Below are positions 44,832-55,744 of a DNA stretch of 64,000 nucleotides, in pieces. The DNA is from Myrica gale (taxonomy: Eukaryota; Streptophyta; Magnoliopsida; Fagales; Myricaceae). Under the pieces are notes generated by a model. That model saw only the letters and a program-made list of their open reading frames with translations. It ran no database searches and had not been told where the DNA came from. The stretch is from NCBI GenBank assembly GCA_963930655.1, contig OZ005621.1, positions 6,497,001-6,561,000 on the forward strand, written 5' to 3'. Numbering within the stretch: position 1 is the stretch's first letter; each line of letters opens with the position of its first letter. A program made the translations under genes and the position numbers.

Positions 44832-46947
44832 ACAAAATGCAATCAGACCAAAATTCTAGTGGGAGGTTGGACTGAAATCTGAGTGATCGGGCAACATTCA
44901 ATAGGTGTTGATGCTTTCTTTCAACAAGACCATTTTGTTGAGGAGTAGCAACACATGAATGTTGGTGAATGACCCCTTGAGAAGAGAAAAAATCAGGTAA
45001 GTGAAACTCAGTACCAAAGTCTGTTCGAATGACTTTGATTTGAAGATTAAACTGAGTTTGCACCAGATGAAAAAATGATTTAATGTGGCCAGCAGTTTGA
45101 GATTTGTTTTGTAATAAATGCACCCAAGTGCAACGAGTGTAATCATCTACAATGGTAAGGAAAAACCGAACCCCATTCCTATCTGCAGTAGAGAAAGGCC
45201 CCCATAAATCGCAATGGATCAAATCAAAAGGAGCTTTTGATTTAGAAGTAGAAACAGGAAATGACAACTTGTGTTGTTTTGCCATTGGACAGATGGTACA
45301 ATGATTGAAATGAGAAGAACTGAGATTAGCAATACAATTGTTCAATAGAGACATCCGAGAAGTAGAGGGATGTCCTAACCTACAGTGCCAAAGAGCAGCT
45401 GAATTACAAGTAGCTAAACTAGCTGTGGTATGTGTATTATTTGAAGAAAGGAAATACAAGCCGCTTGATTCCCTAGCCAAACCAATCGTGGTCCAAGTGC
45501 GTAGATCCTGTATGAACAAGTATTGGCCAAGAAGAATAAGACAACAAGGTAGTTGTTTGATCAAAGAGCTTGCTGAGATGAGGTTAAATGAAAATGTAGG
45601 CACAACAAGTACATTTGTCAACAATATCGTAAGGGATAATTGGACTGTACCAGAATGTGTAACCAAGGCACTTTGATTGTTAGGTAGCCTTACTGATGAT
45701 GGATAAGAAGTAGTAATACTAGTTAACATGTTGATTGAACTTACCATATGATTTGTGGCCCCAGTATCCACAATCCATGAAGAATCAACAGAAAGTAAAT
45801 CAGAAGGTATACCTGCCATGTTGACCATGGGAGCAGCTGAATCTTTGCTCAAATCAGATGATGCCTTAGAGGATTCAGATGTAGGCAGTAAGGCTAGAAG
45901 CTGTTGGCATTGTTCTAGGGAGATTGGCAAGGCTTGTGATGGAGTTGAATTGAAGAAGCCTTCAGAAGTGACCTGATGAACAGAACTGGAACCAGAACCA
46001 GTGAGGCCAGTCTTGACTCGAGGCTTGTAACCTGGTGGATATCCATGGAGTTTATAACATCTTTCCATGGTGTGTCCAGTGAAGCCACAATGGCTGCAAA
46101 CAGGTTTGTCTTTCTTCTGATTGTATGTCTTGCTAACATATCTTTGTTGATGGTTGTGTTGCTCCAGGTTTCGTGTTAGGAAAACACTGGTGTCACTGGT
46201 TTGGGATGAGAAAGATGTAATATCACGTTGTCTTTCTTCTTGAACAACCAGAGAGAAAATTTTGTTAATATTCGGAAGAGGCTCCATTAACAAAATCTGT
46301 CCACGCACATTGGCATAAGAATCACTGAGTCCCATCAAAAATTGCATCACACATTCTTGATTACGCTCAATGTCAAGATGTTGCAAAGCTCCGCATGTGC
46401 AATGATGCCGCTGCTTATAGTGAGATAATTCTTCCCAAAGTGATTTTAACTTTGTGAAGTATGCAGTAACACTAAGCTGACCTTGAGAAAGTGATACAAT
46501 AGACTTCTGAACTTGGAATATCCGAGGTCCATTGCCCTGAGAGAAGCGATCATTTAGATCCTTCCATATTCCAGCTGCAGTCTCTATGTAAAGAACACTC
46601 TCGGATAGTTCTTTAGAGACAGAATTAAGTAGCCATGATGACACCATGTCATTGCAACGAGACCAGTCAAGATATGTAGGGGAATCAATCGGTGGCTGAG
46701 AAATGGATCCATTAACAAAAGTCCATTTGTTTTTCTCACTCAGAGCCATCTTCATGGATCTCTGCCAGCTAGAAAAATTATCGCCCTTGAGAATGTGTGA
46801 AACCAGCATGCCATTTGGATTGTCATTACTAGTAAGAAACAAAGGATTGGAGATGTTATCTCAGGAGTTGTAAGCGGGAATGGAAGAAATCAGAGGTGAT
46901 TTGGAAGTGGGAATTGAAGAAATCAGAGGGGATTCTTGCTCTGCCAT
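44560..46947 (-). pseudogene. Copia 2 gag, protease and integrase with early nonsense codon
   Basis: The expected start is ATG 46947, beside the primer site, as in Copia 1. An in-frame TGA (46863-46861) replaces a Ser codon at about residue 29. The frame is then open from Met 46842 to 44560: gag, zinc knuckle [14 protein letters not shown], protease [11 protein letters not shown], integrase [17 protein letters not shown] and TPQQNGLVERKHQ. It ends in the frameshift at about 44575 (VFISRK instead of VFISRN). Translation might restart at 46842 and lose only a short N-terminus. Confidence 0.92.
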
Positions 46948-46954
46948 TACAAGT

Positions 46955-46966
46955 CCTCTGATACCA
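46955..46966 (-). other. Primer-binding site of Copia 2
   Basis: TGGTATCAGAGG on the element strand, 11/12 to the initiator Met-tRNA 3' end, next to the 5' LTR. Confidence 0.88.
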
Positions 46967-47189
46967 TGTAAAAATCAGTAACGGTAGCAAGAAAAACAGA
47001 GTCAATAACAGAGAGAACTAGAGAAAGTTCTTTGAATACTTCCGTATATTGACTTAACCATTGAAGTGAACTTTACAAGTCTATATAAAGACTAAGAACT
47101 AACAGAATATACAACTGACTCGTAACAAGATTGCCACATCAGCTTTAACAGACTTTTAACTGATCATAGCTAATTTACACATGTTAAGA
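46967..47189 (-). repeat. 5' LTR of Copia 2
   Basis: 223 bp. The open reading frame of pseudogene E runs into its outer end. Confidence 0.95.
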
Positions 47190-47567
47190 CTTACCTTTTT
47201 GGGACACGGCCTCCAGTTCCTACCTGCTACTAATGAGTTATAATCCGAACATATGGGTTGCGCGTGGTGAGTTTTACCGGTCGAATCAGGAGTATTTCCA
47301 TAATTAGGATGGGTTCGGATCCTCGTCATTACTGTTATCATTGTTGCTGGTTGTCTTAGTTTCTGTTACGGCATCAACCTTGTTGGTCTTTTGATCTCTT
47401 GCGTCACTAGCACCAGCAAAGTTGACCTCTCCAGTAAACTTATAATACTTCTTCGCTTCAGAAAGAAGCCGGCGGTTCGCCTTCGGCACATGCTCGATCC
47501 TTCTCCACTGTGAGCCTTTCTGCATTAGCTCTCAGAGAAGCTAAGATCAAGAAGAAAGTGGTTTTCA
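47190..47567 (-). pseudogene. Array copy E: truncated and frameshifted secreted-peptide gene
   Basis: Clear member of the TPxS branch: FFLILASLRANAERLTVEK, then HVPKANRRLL, NDEDPNPS and YGNTPDSTGKTHHAQPIC. The 5' end is missing; homology stops inside the signal peptide near 47567, with no ATG, leader or promoter. A four-base insertion shifts the frame after VEK. Another shift falls between NPS and YGNT. The second conserved Cys is Trp (GRNWRPC), the stop is lost and the frame runs into the Copia 2 LTR. Both large insertions in its 3' flank may have followed its death. Confidence 0.85.
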
Positions 47568-48745
47568 GCTCATGACCATCTTATAATAGGGGTACTGCTT
47601 TTTTCAGTTCCATTTGAAAACCACATCAATCAGCGGATCATAGAAACTTCACGAGGCATGCATATGTACGCACTAAAAAGTACTGTGCTGGTTTTTGTAG
47701 GACTAAAAATATCCAGGTAGCTCTCCTATCTATAGCGCGCGTGTTGCTAAAAGCTCGCATCGGATAGGTAAAGGTTACAGATGTATAAACTGATCACTCC
47801 TTCCCCTCATTGAAACTAAACATGTGCCATATGCATATAATTTGGCTACTAACATACTGCTGGTTCCACTTTATTGCTAGTTTGGAATCGCAGTGGAGCG
47901 GCCAGTTTGACTGGTACGTACCACGTGAGAAAAGTAACAGCTTCAGTTCCCTTGTTTCCGGGTCTAATTAGGTGAGTATCCTCTTCTCACTCTCTCTCCA
48001 TTTTTCGGTTCTTTCGTCAAATTTTTTACCCTCTTTTCTGTCTTTCTAGGGTTTAATAAATGTGATCATCACTATTTCCACAACTCACACACACATATGA
48101 AACTGATTTCTGAATGTAACATGGCCTGAATTATTAACTTCTGCTCCATCCTAAAAAATGGCTGGAATAGTGGAGAAAACTTGCGAACGATTTCAAGAGT
48201 TTAATCTCATTTCTTTTGTTAATGTTGATGATGATGACAACATTGGAGAGTCGCAGATCTCAACATTGGAGAGGTCACAAACAGTTGCGAGCCAGGAATT
48301 TATTTTAGCGAGTGCCGACATTATAAAAATTAATTATTATTTTTTGTATATGTTAATATATAAATAAACTTGAACATGTTTTTTCTTAAAAAGTGATCAT
48401 ATTTCTAGTAATGAAAGATCATAAATCATATCATCGTCATATAATTTTGGCTTAACATTTTGTCGTTGAAATGATGATTTTAGGAATTTTAAAGTGAATA
48501 ATGAGGGATTTAAGACATTTTAGGATAAAATAAAGTAGTAATAAACTGACACCATTTAGCTTTTACATATTTTTAGAATTTAACTTTTGTTCTTTAAAAT
48601 AATCTACTAAATAAAGAGAAAGTACACATAAACATATATATATATATATATATCATGGTTTATTTATAAATCTTTTTCAGTTCTATATTCTATTTTTAAA
48701 TATTAGGTAGTTTGAAATTAGTGGGGGAGCTTGGCACAGGTGTAA
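47568..48745. other. Region upstream of copy E, no array promoter
   Basis: 47760-47880 carries a fragment of the D/G-type 3' flank (GAAACTAAACATGTGCCAT, GGCTACTAACATACTG). 47880-48360 is unrelated DNA with TC-rich and AT-rich stretches and a 69-codon frame (48158-48367) I do not recognise. A TA microsatellite is at 48638-48652. Confidence 0.4.
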
Positions 48746-48747
48746 AA

Positions 48748-48970
48748 CTTTTTTTTTTATAAGTGATTAGTATATTAAAGAACCCAAAAACAAATTACAA
48801 CCAAACACACAAAGAGGCACAAGTCAAACGTCACATATTACAACCAAATCACATAGAACATAAGAGGGAGCACTAGACTATCTATGAATCCAAAAGTACA
48901 TCAACTCCATATCTGGATGGGCACCCAGCTCCATGGTGCTAAGCTTAGTTCTAACATTAAGAACAACGTA
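48748..48970 (-). mobile_element. 5'-truncated LINE, relative of 39073-39375
   Basis: A T run then TAAGTG.TTAGTATATTAAAGAACCCAAAAAC, CACAAGTCAAACGTCA and CATCAACTCCATATC.GGATGGGC match the LINE at 39073 in order. It stops near 48970. A target duplication is not clear. Confidence 0.7.
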
Positions 48971-49644
48971 GTTCTAAAAATAAAAATTTCCTTCTTTTTT
49001 TACATGAATTATTACATAGTACAATTTTGGCCTCTTATTTTCGGTTCCATCTATTGATGATTTGATCATCATGTTGACATATTGATCTGTTTCTAATTGA
49101 CAGATTTCAAATGTCCATAGTACAATATTGAGTCATCTGATGATAACTACATAAAGATGGGGAGTTACTATAAGATGATCAGGTCCAAACAGCATACAAT
49201 AGTATACTTTTTTTAAAAAAAATTCATCACACCCTACTTATAACTACAAATTAATGATGATTAAAATCGCTACGTATAACAGTCATTAGGTCCAACGAGA
49301 AGCATATAAATATCAGACCTATATATAAGCAAAGCAGTAATTACCATGCTAACCATGCATGCATGGATATTTTATTTCATAACTGCTGTATTTCACAGCA
49401 TATATAGTATATGCGCCAGGCCAGAGGACGGGCGTGTACCACGGAAAGCATATATATATCTGTAAGCAGATTACTTCATCGATCTATGTGAAACCAAACA
49501 TGCGCCATTCGTATGCTTTGGCTATTAGCATGTTGTTCCACTTTATTTCAAAGCCATAATATTACATGTTGAATTAGTACGTATATTACATCACAAGCTC
49601 CATTCTTCTCACATGCTTACCTTTTTGGAACGACCCCTTTGGAT
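48971..49644. other. 3' flank of gene F
   Basis: 49130-49560 matches the 3' flanks of C, E and H (AAGATGATCAGGTC, ACCATGCA, TTTTATTTCATA, GTGAAACCAAACATGCGCC, GTATGCTTTGGCTATTAG). No gene. Confidence 0.6.
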
Positions 49645-50019
49645 TCACCGCCCACAAATCTTACCGGATCTATAGTCAATATAATTCGCACATTTTGGGT
49701 CGCGGTGACTATCACCATTCGAACTAGGAGTACTTCCATACCGAAAGTTTGGGTTTTGTTCCCCGCTATCACTGTTGGCAGCGTTGCTGGTTGTCTTAGT
49801 TTCTGTTACGGCATCAACCTTGTTGATCGTTTGATCTCTTGTGTCAGTAGCACGGCCTGCAGCAACTTGAACCTTTCCAGTATACTTATTCGCTTCAGCG
49901 AGGAGTCGACGGCTGGCCTTGGGCACATGCTCCTCCACTGTGAGCCTTTCTGCATAATTGGCTTGCAGAGAAGCTAAGATCAAGAAGAATGTAGCAAAGA
50001 GTAAAAGTAAGGTCTTCAT
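49645..50019 (-). CDS. Array gene F: small secreted protein, two-Cys C-terminus
   Basis: 124 aa; unrecognised family. Signal peptide 1-22 (LLLLFATFFLILASLQA core; the site reads ANYAER, one residue more than C and H), VPKASRRLL (32-40), NPNFRYGSTPSSNGDSHRDP (89-108), Cys110 and Cys122 (C-x11-C). The NPxY Tyr is Phe here (NPNF), with a Tyr two residues on. Start at ATG 50019 after the leader acceptor TTTTGCAG (50034); in-frame codons above it are leader and intron. Pairs with pseudogene G upstream. A MULE MITE sits about 420 bases upstream of the ATG and may alter its control. Confidence 0.83.
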   Translation of the reverse strand: MKTLLLLFATFFLILASLQANYAERLTVEEHVPKASRRLLAEANKYTGKVQVAAGRATDTRDQTINKVDAVTETKTTSNAANSDSGEQNPNFRYGSTPSSNGDSHRDPKCANYIDYRSGKICGR

Positions 50020-50033
50020 CGTCCTCAATCTCT

Positions 50034-50345
50034 CTGCAAAACGGTGAAATACGAGGAGTTCGTGATTAAATATTATCATCTAAAAACTCAAATGTCAAAC
50101 TCAATTAGCATGCCAACCTTTTCTGCTTGAAGATGTTTTGGAGCAATGACAGAATGGATGCAAAAGTCCTAATATATATAGGCGATTTTTCTTCGCATCA
50201 TGTTGAGCTGCAGATGCGTGATAGAATTCATATATAACACAGCACTAAAAGTGGAAGGTGCAATGGGGTGGTCACAATTGCGACACCATGTTGGAGGCGC
50301 TGTGGCCACCAAAGAAGTAATTATGATTAAGAAAATAATTAAGCG
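50034..50345 (-). promoter_or_regulatory. Gene F promoter and leader intron
   Basis: TATA box TATATATATT (50180-50171, minus strand; context CGCCTATATATA). Leader exon ends AGCAGAAAAG/GTTGG (donor 50117), 84-nt intron to TTTTGCAG (50034). The distal module (about 50255-50340) reads GGTGGCCACAGCGCC and TGTCGCAATTGTGACCACCC and is shared with H, C, D and A. Confidence 0.65.
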
Positions 50346-50440
50346 AGTTGTCGGCATATATTCAATGCGTTTTGCAAGTAATTATGGATCATGCTTTTAT
50401 TTTAGGGTACAAACAATTGTGCGATCCGTTGAGGATAAAG

Positions 50441-50870
50441 TGTGTACTCATTGTACCTCTTATGTTTGATGGTGTTGACACATTGCACCTCATTGTTTTA
50501 TTTTTGAGACATTAAGTGCATTATGTTATCTTCCTCAACCATTTACACCTTGGAGTGAAATTTGACGTCAAATTAGACGGTAATCGTTTACACGTGCCTC
50601 TTACGTGAATTGTTTGAGTCATGACTTGTTTGAAGCTCATTTAATCGTGATTTGTTTAAGATTCAAGGCAATACGGTAATCTGACAATGACTGAGGTCAC
50701 TTACGTGAGAGACACATGTAAACTATTACCGTCTAATTTGATGCCAAATTTCACTCTGGAGTGCAACTCTAAGGGAGATAACATAATGGGTTCAATGTCT
50801 CGAAAATAAAATATTGAGGTGTAATGTGTCAACACCCCCAAACATAAGGAGTATAAAATGTATTTAACCC
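50441..50870. mobile_element. Long-TIR MULE MITE upstream of gene F
   Basis: Nearly the whole element is a long inverted repeat of about 190 bp per arm. Shared blocks, left arm and right arm inward, include CTTATGTTTG.{2}GGTGTTGACACATT and CAAATTAGACGGTAAT. It lies in the family upstream flank between GAGGATAAAGTG and ATAATTAATTACGAGCAC, which are nearly contiguous in H. The left limit is approximate and no clean target duplication was read. Non-coding; it could form a long hairpin RNA if transcribed. Confidence 0.72.
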
Positions 50871-51889
50871 AATAATTAATTACGAGCACATGAATTTCTT
50901 TCTCACCACGGATAAACCAAAGGGTTTATGGCCATATATAGCACGTCATGCCATTAATATGTGGTGAAAAACAGTACCAGTTTTTTTTACTATGTTTGTA
51001 TAAAACTGCATCCAAATATTCCACTATATTTGTTTATTTAATTACTTACCTCCCAAAGAAAATCATACTAATTTATTATTTGGGATATGAAAGTATTGAA
51101 CCATATTGTGCCCCCTTGTACCTATTCTTAATTAATTGGGGTACTCCATGTTTCAATTACTCATGTTGACCATCGATTGACACTCCTATGAAAAGTTTTT
51201 ATTTCGAAAACCAGATTCAGTGTTGGGGGATTTCTGGCCATTTCTATCACTTTGTTGTAAGTGCTTGCACTTTACTCATAGACGGTATATATAGAGCAGA
51301 CTAGCAGTCAGCCACGATATTGATTACACTAGAGAATTGCCTATACATTACACATCTCGTAGCTACTTGCAAGTTTGGGCCTTTCTTGTGTTCGTATCCT
51401 CTTCGTTTTAGACGCTCTGTGATGGGCGACTATATAACACAAGCTGCTTGCAAGCCGAATGGGAGTGTTGTTTGATAATTAATTATATGTTAATTTGTAA
51501 AGGTTGGGAATCAAGTACTATTTGCTAAACCTTTATTTGAGTTCCCCTAAAGCTCCCCGCCGTTGGATGGCTGAAGGCCGTAGTGAACTTATTCATTTCA
51601 CAAGAGTAAGTGCACAAAATAGAGAAGCTAGTTCCGTTTGAGTCAATTAGCTCGAACAATGATTTGGACCCCCCAATAAGATGAGCTCAAATTGAATAAA
51701 TTCAACTCGGCGTCGTTACATATGGTTCAGTATGGGTTAATTCATCAGCTATGCATGCATGGCCCTTTTATTTCTAAACACCCAAAATATTACATATCAT
51801 GTGTACACTGAATCCTTCGGCCTCTCGGTGAAACTAAACATGTGACATGTACGTAATTGGGTACTAACGTGTACTGTGGTTCCATTTTA
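50871..51889. other. Gene F upstream flank / gene G 3' flank
   Basis: 51080-51200 and 51650-51860 are array duplication blocks matching 36240-36370 and 36535-36800. No gene; short open frames are AT-rich chance frames. Confidence 0.6.
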
Positions 51890-52314
51890 TTACAAGGCAC
51901 AAGCCTCACCATATTTTCTCCTCACAAGCTTAGTTATTGGTTGGGGGCTTGCGATCATCGCCATCGGCGTTGTTTCAGTGGAAGATCCACCACTATGTCC
52001 ATAGTTTCCATACATCGGGTTTACTTCGTCATCGTCAGCGTCTAGCAGATTAGCAGTGTGGTCACGGCCTGTCTTAGTTTCCGTGCTCTCGGAGGCGTCC
52101 TTATTGGTAGTTTGAGCTTTTGTGCTGCCAGAACCCACAATAATTAGCTTTCGACAGAGACCTTGTTTCCGTTAGTTATAAGCTGACGCTTTCGCTTCTG
52201 CCTCTCCTCCGCGAGTCCGCAGTGAACGTCCTTTCTGCACCGGCTTGCAGAGTCGCTTAATTATAAGGTCAAGAGGAATGCAACCACGGGCACGAATACA
52301 GGTGAGTTCTTCAT
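51890..52314 (-). pseudogene. Array copy G: broken secreted-peptide gene (A/D/G branch)
   Basis: The start is intact (MKNSPVFVPVVAFLLTL from ATG 52314), but the frame meets TAA at the end of the signal-peptide core. The continuation LQAGAERTFTAD is in another frame and the RRLL region is scrambled. The second half is open again from about 52138 (GSGSTKAQTTNKDASESTET, then NPMYGNYGHSGGSSTET) to 51890. The C-terminal Cys pair of A is not in frame. It is less decayed than D and keeps its TATA box in a TA repeat (about 52551-52528). Confidence 0.8.
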
Positions 52315-53300
52315 GACCGGTCTGTCCACCAAATAATTTTAAGAACGAAGCTGCAGGTGTTATTTTAAGAACAGTATCTAACAAAATCAAAGCTCTAACA
52401 GTAAATGGATGAAGTTAATTAGCACTGTAACTATGGTTAGGGTTAGTAGCTAGAACACATAAGCTGTAGTGTATTTTCGACAAGAAGATATTTATGGAAA
52501 GATGAAAAGGATGGATGCCAAAGCTGCCAATTATATATATATATATATATAGGCGATTTTCTTTGCATATTGAGTAGCTAGATGCGTGATGGGACTATAT
52601 TGGAGCACTAGAAAAGCGAGGGTGGAGTGGGTGTGTCACATGCAATTGCGGCATCAATTCGTATAATTATGATTAAAAGAGATAATTAAGAATTCAGTGG
52701 TAATATTCAGTGGGTTAATAATTAATTGATCGTGGAGCATGCATGCTTTTATTGTAGGGTTCAAACCTGGCCTGTGCAATTCATCGGATATAATCAATTA
52801 GAAATCTCACCTGCAATAATTAGGAGCACGTTTATTTTTCACCAAATCAAATTTGAAATGTGATAAGTTCGTTGAGTAAGATTTCCAATAACTTTTTTTC
52901 TACGAGAGCTCAGAAGCACCCTGGAAAAGACAGAGATCTTAGAAACCTCTCCTAATTGGACATTGTATCAACCTCTTCAAGAAGTCCAAGGATGGCCCAA
53001 GCTTACACTGTTTCCACCCTTGGCAGTTCCGACGTGCCGTCCACACCGCTTCCGGCCAGCAGCTTATAGGCTTTTGGGCCACGTCCTCCGTTTAGCGTAT
53101 TCGGCTCAAGTTTCAAACAAACTTCTATCCGGTATTATGCCCGACCTGCTACGACTTCCGTGGTTTGACTCAACGTTGAAGTGCCATGCATTTGACCACT
53201 ACTTTTAATTTAAGCGGTTTTAGAAATATTTTAGTTGGCTTTACTTCGTATGTAATTGTGTTGTACTTCCTGAGATATTGAGGTTAATGAAGCTTCTGTG
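52315..53300. other. Gene G upstream flank and unassigned DNA
   Basis: 52370-52760 matches the D upstream flank (37310-37690). From about 52930 to 53215 a moderately GC-rich stretch has an 81-codon frame (52963-53208) with no recognised domain. It may be a captured or LINE-derived fragment. Confidence 0.45.
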
Positions 53301-54390
53301 AAGAGCTGAAGACTGCAGTACAAAAAATGGGTATTTCTTCAGAAGATTCAAGTTAGCTTGGAGTCAAATGCAAGTCAGACAGAAACGCGAATTAAAGAAC
53401 GGCTGAAACATAAATTGGTTAATCCGTTTCTAACTAAATGAGTGACGTCATGACTGACCCAAGAAGCTCAGAACCTTCTACTCCTAACTGAAAAATACCC
53501 GTAGGATATAACCCCGTTTTCCTTTGAAGAAAAAGGGAACTGAGAAAAATGCAGATTGTGCGTTCAACGTGAAATCTCCTCTCGAAACCTTCTGCCCATT
53601 TTTCTTAGTCTTTGATTATGTGATAACTGAGAATGGAGCCTTGAAAAGTAAAACATCTCTCTAAGGATTCTCAGTTCGAGTTTATTGATCACCACTGTTA
53701 TTTCCTCAAGAAGAAATTCAAGGCTTTCGGAGGTTGCTGAAAATCTTGAAGGTCCAAGAGCCTTGTTCGAAGAGTTGCTGTTATTGAGAGTTCACAATGG
53801 GAAACGACAAGGTATGGACAGCGTGGTAAGGTTTTTAGTTTTTCGAATGGACGAGAGGTTCTCGATCCCTGCTATGGTGCAGATCTGAACGGTGTGTTTC
53901 GGGTAAGAAAACAAGTGTGTTAGACTAGGATTATGGTTATTCTTGAGTCTATGGATCACCTTGTATTTCGAGTTTGAAAAACTAGTGGAATCGTTACCCG
54001 GTCTAAGGACCCGGAGAGTTTTTATCTCCTGGAATTTGTTTCCAAGAGATTTTCTCTTCGTAACCAATCTTGGTGTCTCTTTGTGGTGATTATATGGTTT
54101 ATATTGTTCTTGATCAATTGTCGATTAGTTGTGAATCACAACCTGAATGTTCAGGTGTTGTTCTTGACTTTGAATTGAGAATTTTGGATGCAGATTCGAA
54201 ATAATTAATTGATCTAACATTTGCTTGATTATTTACTTCGATTGAATATGTTTGTATTGAAGTAATCCTTTGTACTGAACTTTCTGATCTGGTTTGTGTA
54301 GTTTGTGCAGAAAAGAATTGTATACTTTGAATAGTTTTAAAGTTTAAATTGAAGAACCTATTCACCCCCCTCTAGATTAAGTTGGTATCT
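53300..54390 (+). repeat. Probable solo LTR (Copia type)
   Basis: About 1.1 kb with no gene, ending in CCTATTCACCCCCCTCTAG, a typical end block of one class of plant Copia LTR. The interior shares an order of blocks with the inverted stretch 55745-57245 (CGTTACC, GACCCGGAGAGTTTTTAT, GAGATTTTCTCTTCGTAACCAA). The limits and target duplication are unresolved. Confidence 0.5.
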
Positions 54391-55320
54391 CATGGAGTCT
54401 TAAACAAGTATGTTCAAACGGCATATATATGGTACGTACCATTGTGTGCAAAAAATCTTGAGCCAGTGATTTTCGCTCTCTCTATTTTGTTTAATTAATA
54501 AAAGAAAAACTGCGTTCAAATGTGTATGAAGAGCCTCCCCAGCTAACTGCGAGGTCGATATGCTTTTCGCGTGGGCTAGAATTGCCTAACAAGCAGAAAA
54601 CGACGGAAGGAAAATATAAAGCTCATATATATCTCCCCGCGCTGTCAAAAACTGGAATTCAAAAATAAAATTTGTCCCGCGAAACCGACCAAAATGAAGG
54701 AGCAGTACCGAACTCCCCCTACGTAGAAGCTTCAATAGGCACGAATCTAAACTCTTAACTTGCCAAACCTCTGGATTCACCATTCGAATTCGACATCAGT
54801 TTCGGTTTTTTTTTTGGCCTTATTTTCCAGATCGCGAAGAAAAGCTTGAATGCTGCGTCTTCGTCCGTTTCCTGAGATGCTACAGAACCTTCAACGCAAT
54901 CGGTGATTTCTCTTCGATTTGTGAGATCCCGGACTCTGATCACATTGGAGAAATCGCGGAGTAAAAAATGGATATTTATCCATCCTGGTTCTGTATTTAT
55001 GGTCGATTGTTCTTTTATCTCCAAGTTATCTCCATTTTGATAGAAAAGAAAGCAGAAACTGCAGTTATGTCAATTCTTATATTAGTAATTCAGTTGATTC
55101 TCTGAGAAAAGAAAGGTACAACATATAGTCTAGCTCTAGCATACGAATTCATCTTTATCTATTACTTAATTTTATGGATTTTCTGATTAGCTTGATAATA
55201 GGGTTGACATAACAGGGCTGCTCTTAGTCATGTGTATCATCTATCTTTCAGGCTATTAAAAACTGGAATCTTGCGACAGGAGCATCACTGCCCATGAATT
55301 AGTATGAGAATCTCTCAAAG
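54391..55320. other. Unassigned intergenic DNA
   Basis: 54760-55030 is GC-richer and opens an 89-codon leftward frame (MEIKEQ..., 55024-54755) without a recognised domain. It could be a captured exon or the first exon of an unseen gene. The remainder is AT-rich. Confidence 0.35.
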
Positions 55321-55324
55321 AAGG

Positions 55325-55744
55325 ATCTCATCCTCGTCCTACTCGTTATAGAGATAATAAAGAGCAACGTGAAGGTCATATATATACATCGCAAATCGAA
55401 GGATTTTGGGGCATTATTTATCAAACAATTCAATTGAATGATCATATGGATCAGTATCTTATTAATTAGGGTGAAAATCCAAGAGAAACGGAAGAATCGG
55501 TTGAATTGAAATGGCTCATCCCATACCTTTTATAGTTTTTCTTGTAACATTTCACGAATAATTACAATCTTACAAAAAAAAACCATTTCGCTCTAATTTA
55601 TGTTATGGTGATCACTCCAAATTCTACCAAAAACATGAGATCGAGCATTGACTTAGGGTTGGAGGGGCATTCAAGGTTAGAGATTCTGGTCAGTTTTTCT
55701 ACCTGGTTCCATGGAGATCGAGATGTTCATTTTGAAACTACGTT
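55325..55744. repeat. Array duplication block
   Basis: 55330-55540 matches 39990-40230. 55655-55740 matches 26325-26400 upstream of gene B. It belongs to the distal flank of an array unit and is cut by the LTR that starts near 55745. Confidence 0.7.

Larger units (their letters stand above)
42328..47189 (-). mobile_element. Full-length Ty1-copia retrotransposon 2
   Basis: 4862 bp, LTRs of 223 bp (42328-42550, 46967-47189) differing at one position, perfect 5-bp duplication CTTAC (42323-42327, 47190-47194). Same TC..CA ends and layout as Copia 1. It interrupts the 3' part of array copy E: the joined flanks GCTTAC/CTTTTTGG reproduce the uninterrupted sequence downstream of H (58438-58450). Gag has one nonsense codon and pol one frameshift, so this copy is not autonomous either. 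The single LTR difference marks it as recent. Confidence 0.97.

Noticed and set aside
42328..47189. Copia 2 as a segmental duplicate of Copia 1
   Set aside because: Each has its own perfect but different target duplication and different LTR substitutions, so the insertions are independent.
48158..48367. Possible 69-codon gene
   Set aside because: Short, ends in AT-rich DNA, no recognisable domain, splice structure or conservation within the window.
54755..55024. Leftward 89-codon frame as a gene
   Set aside because: The composition is reasonable, but there is no domain, no upstream promoter elements and no homologue in the window. Left as unassigned.
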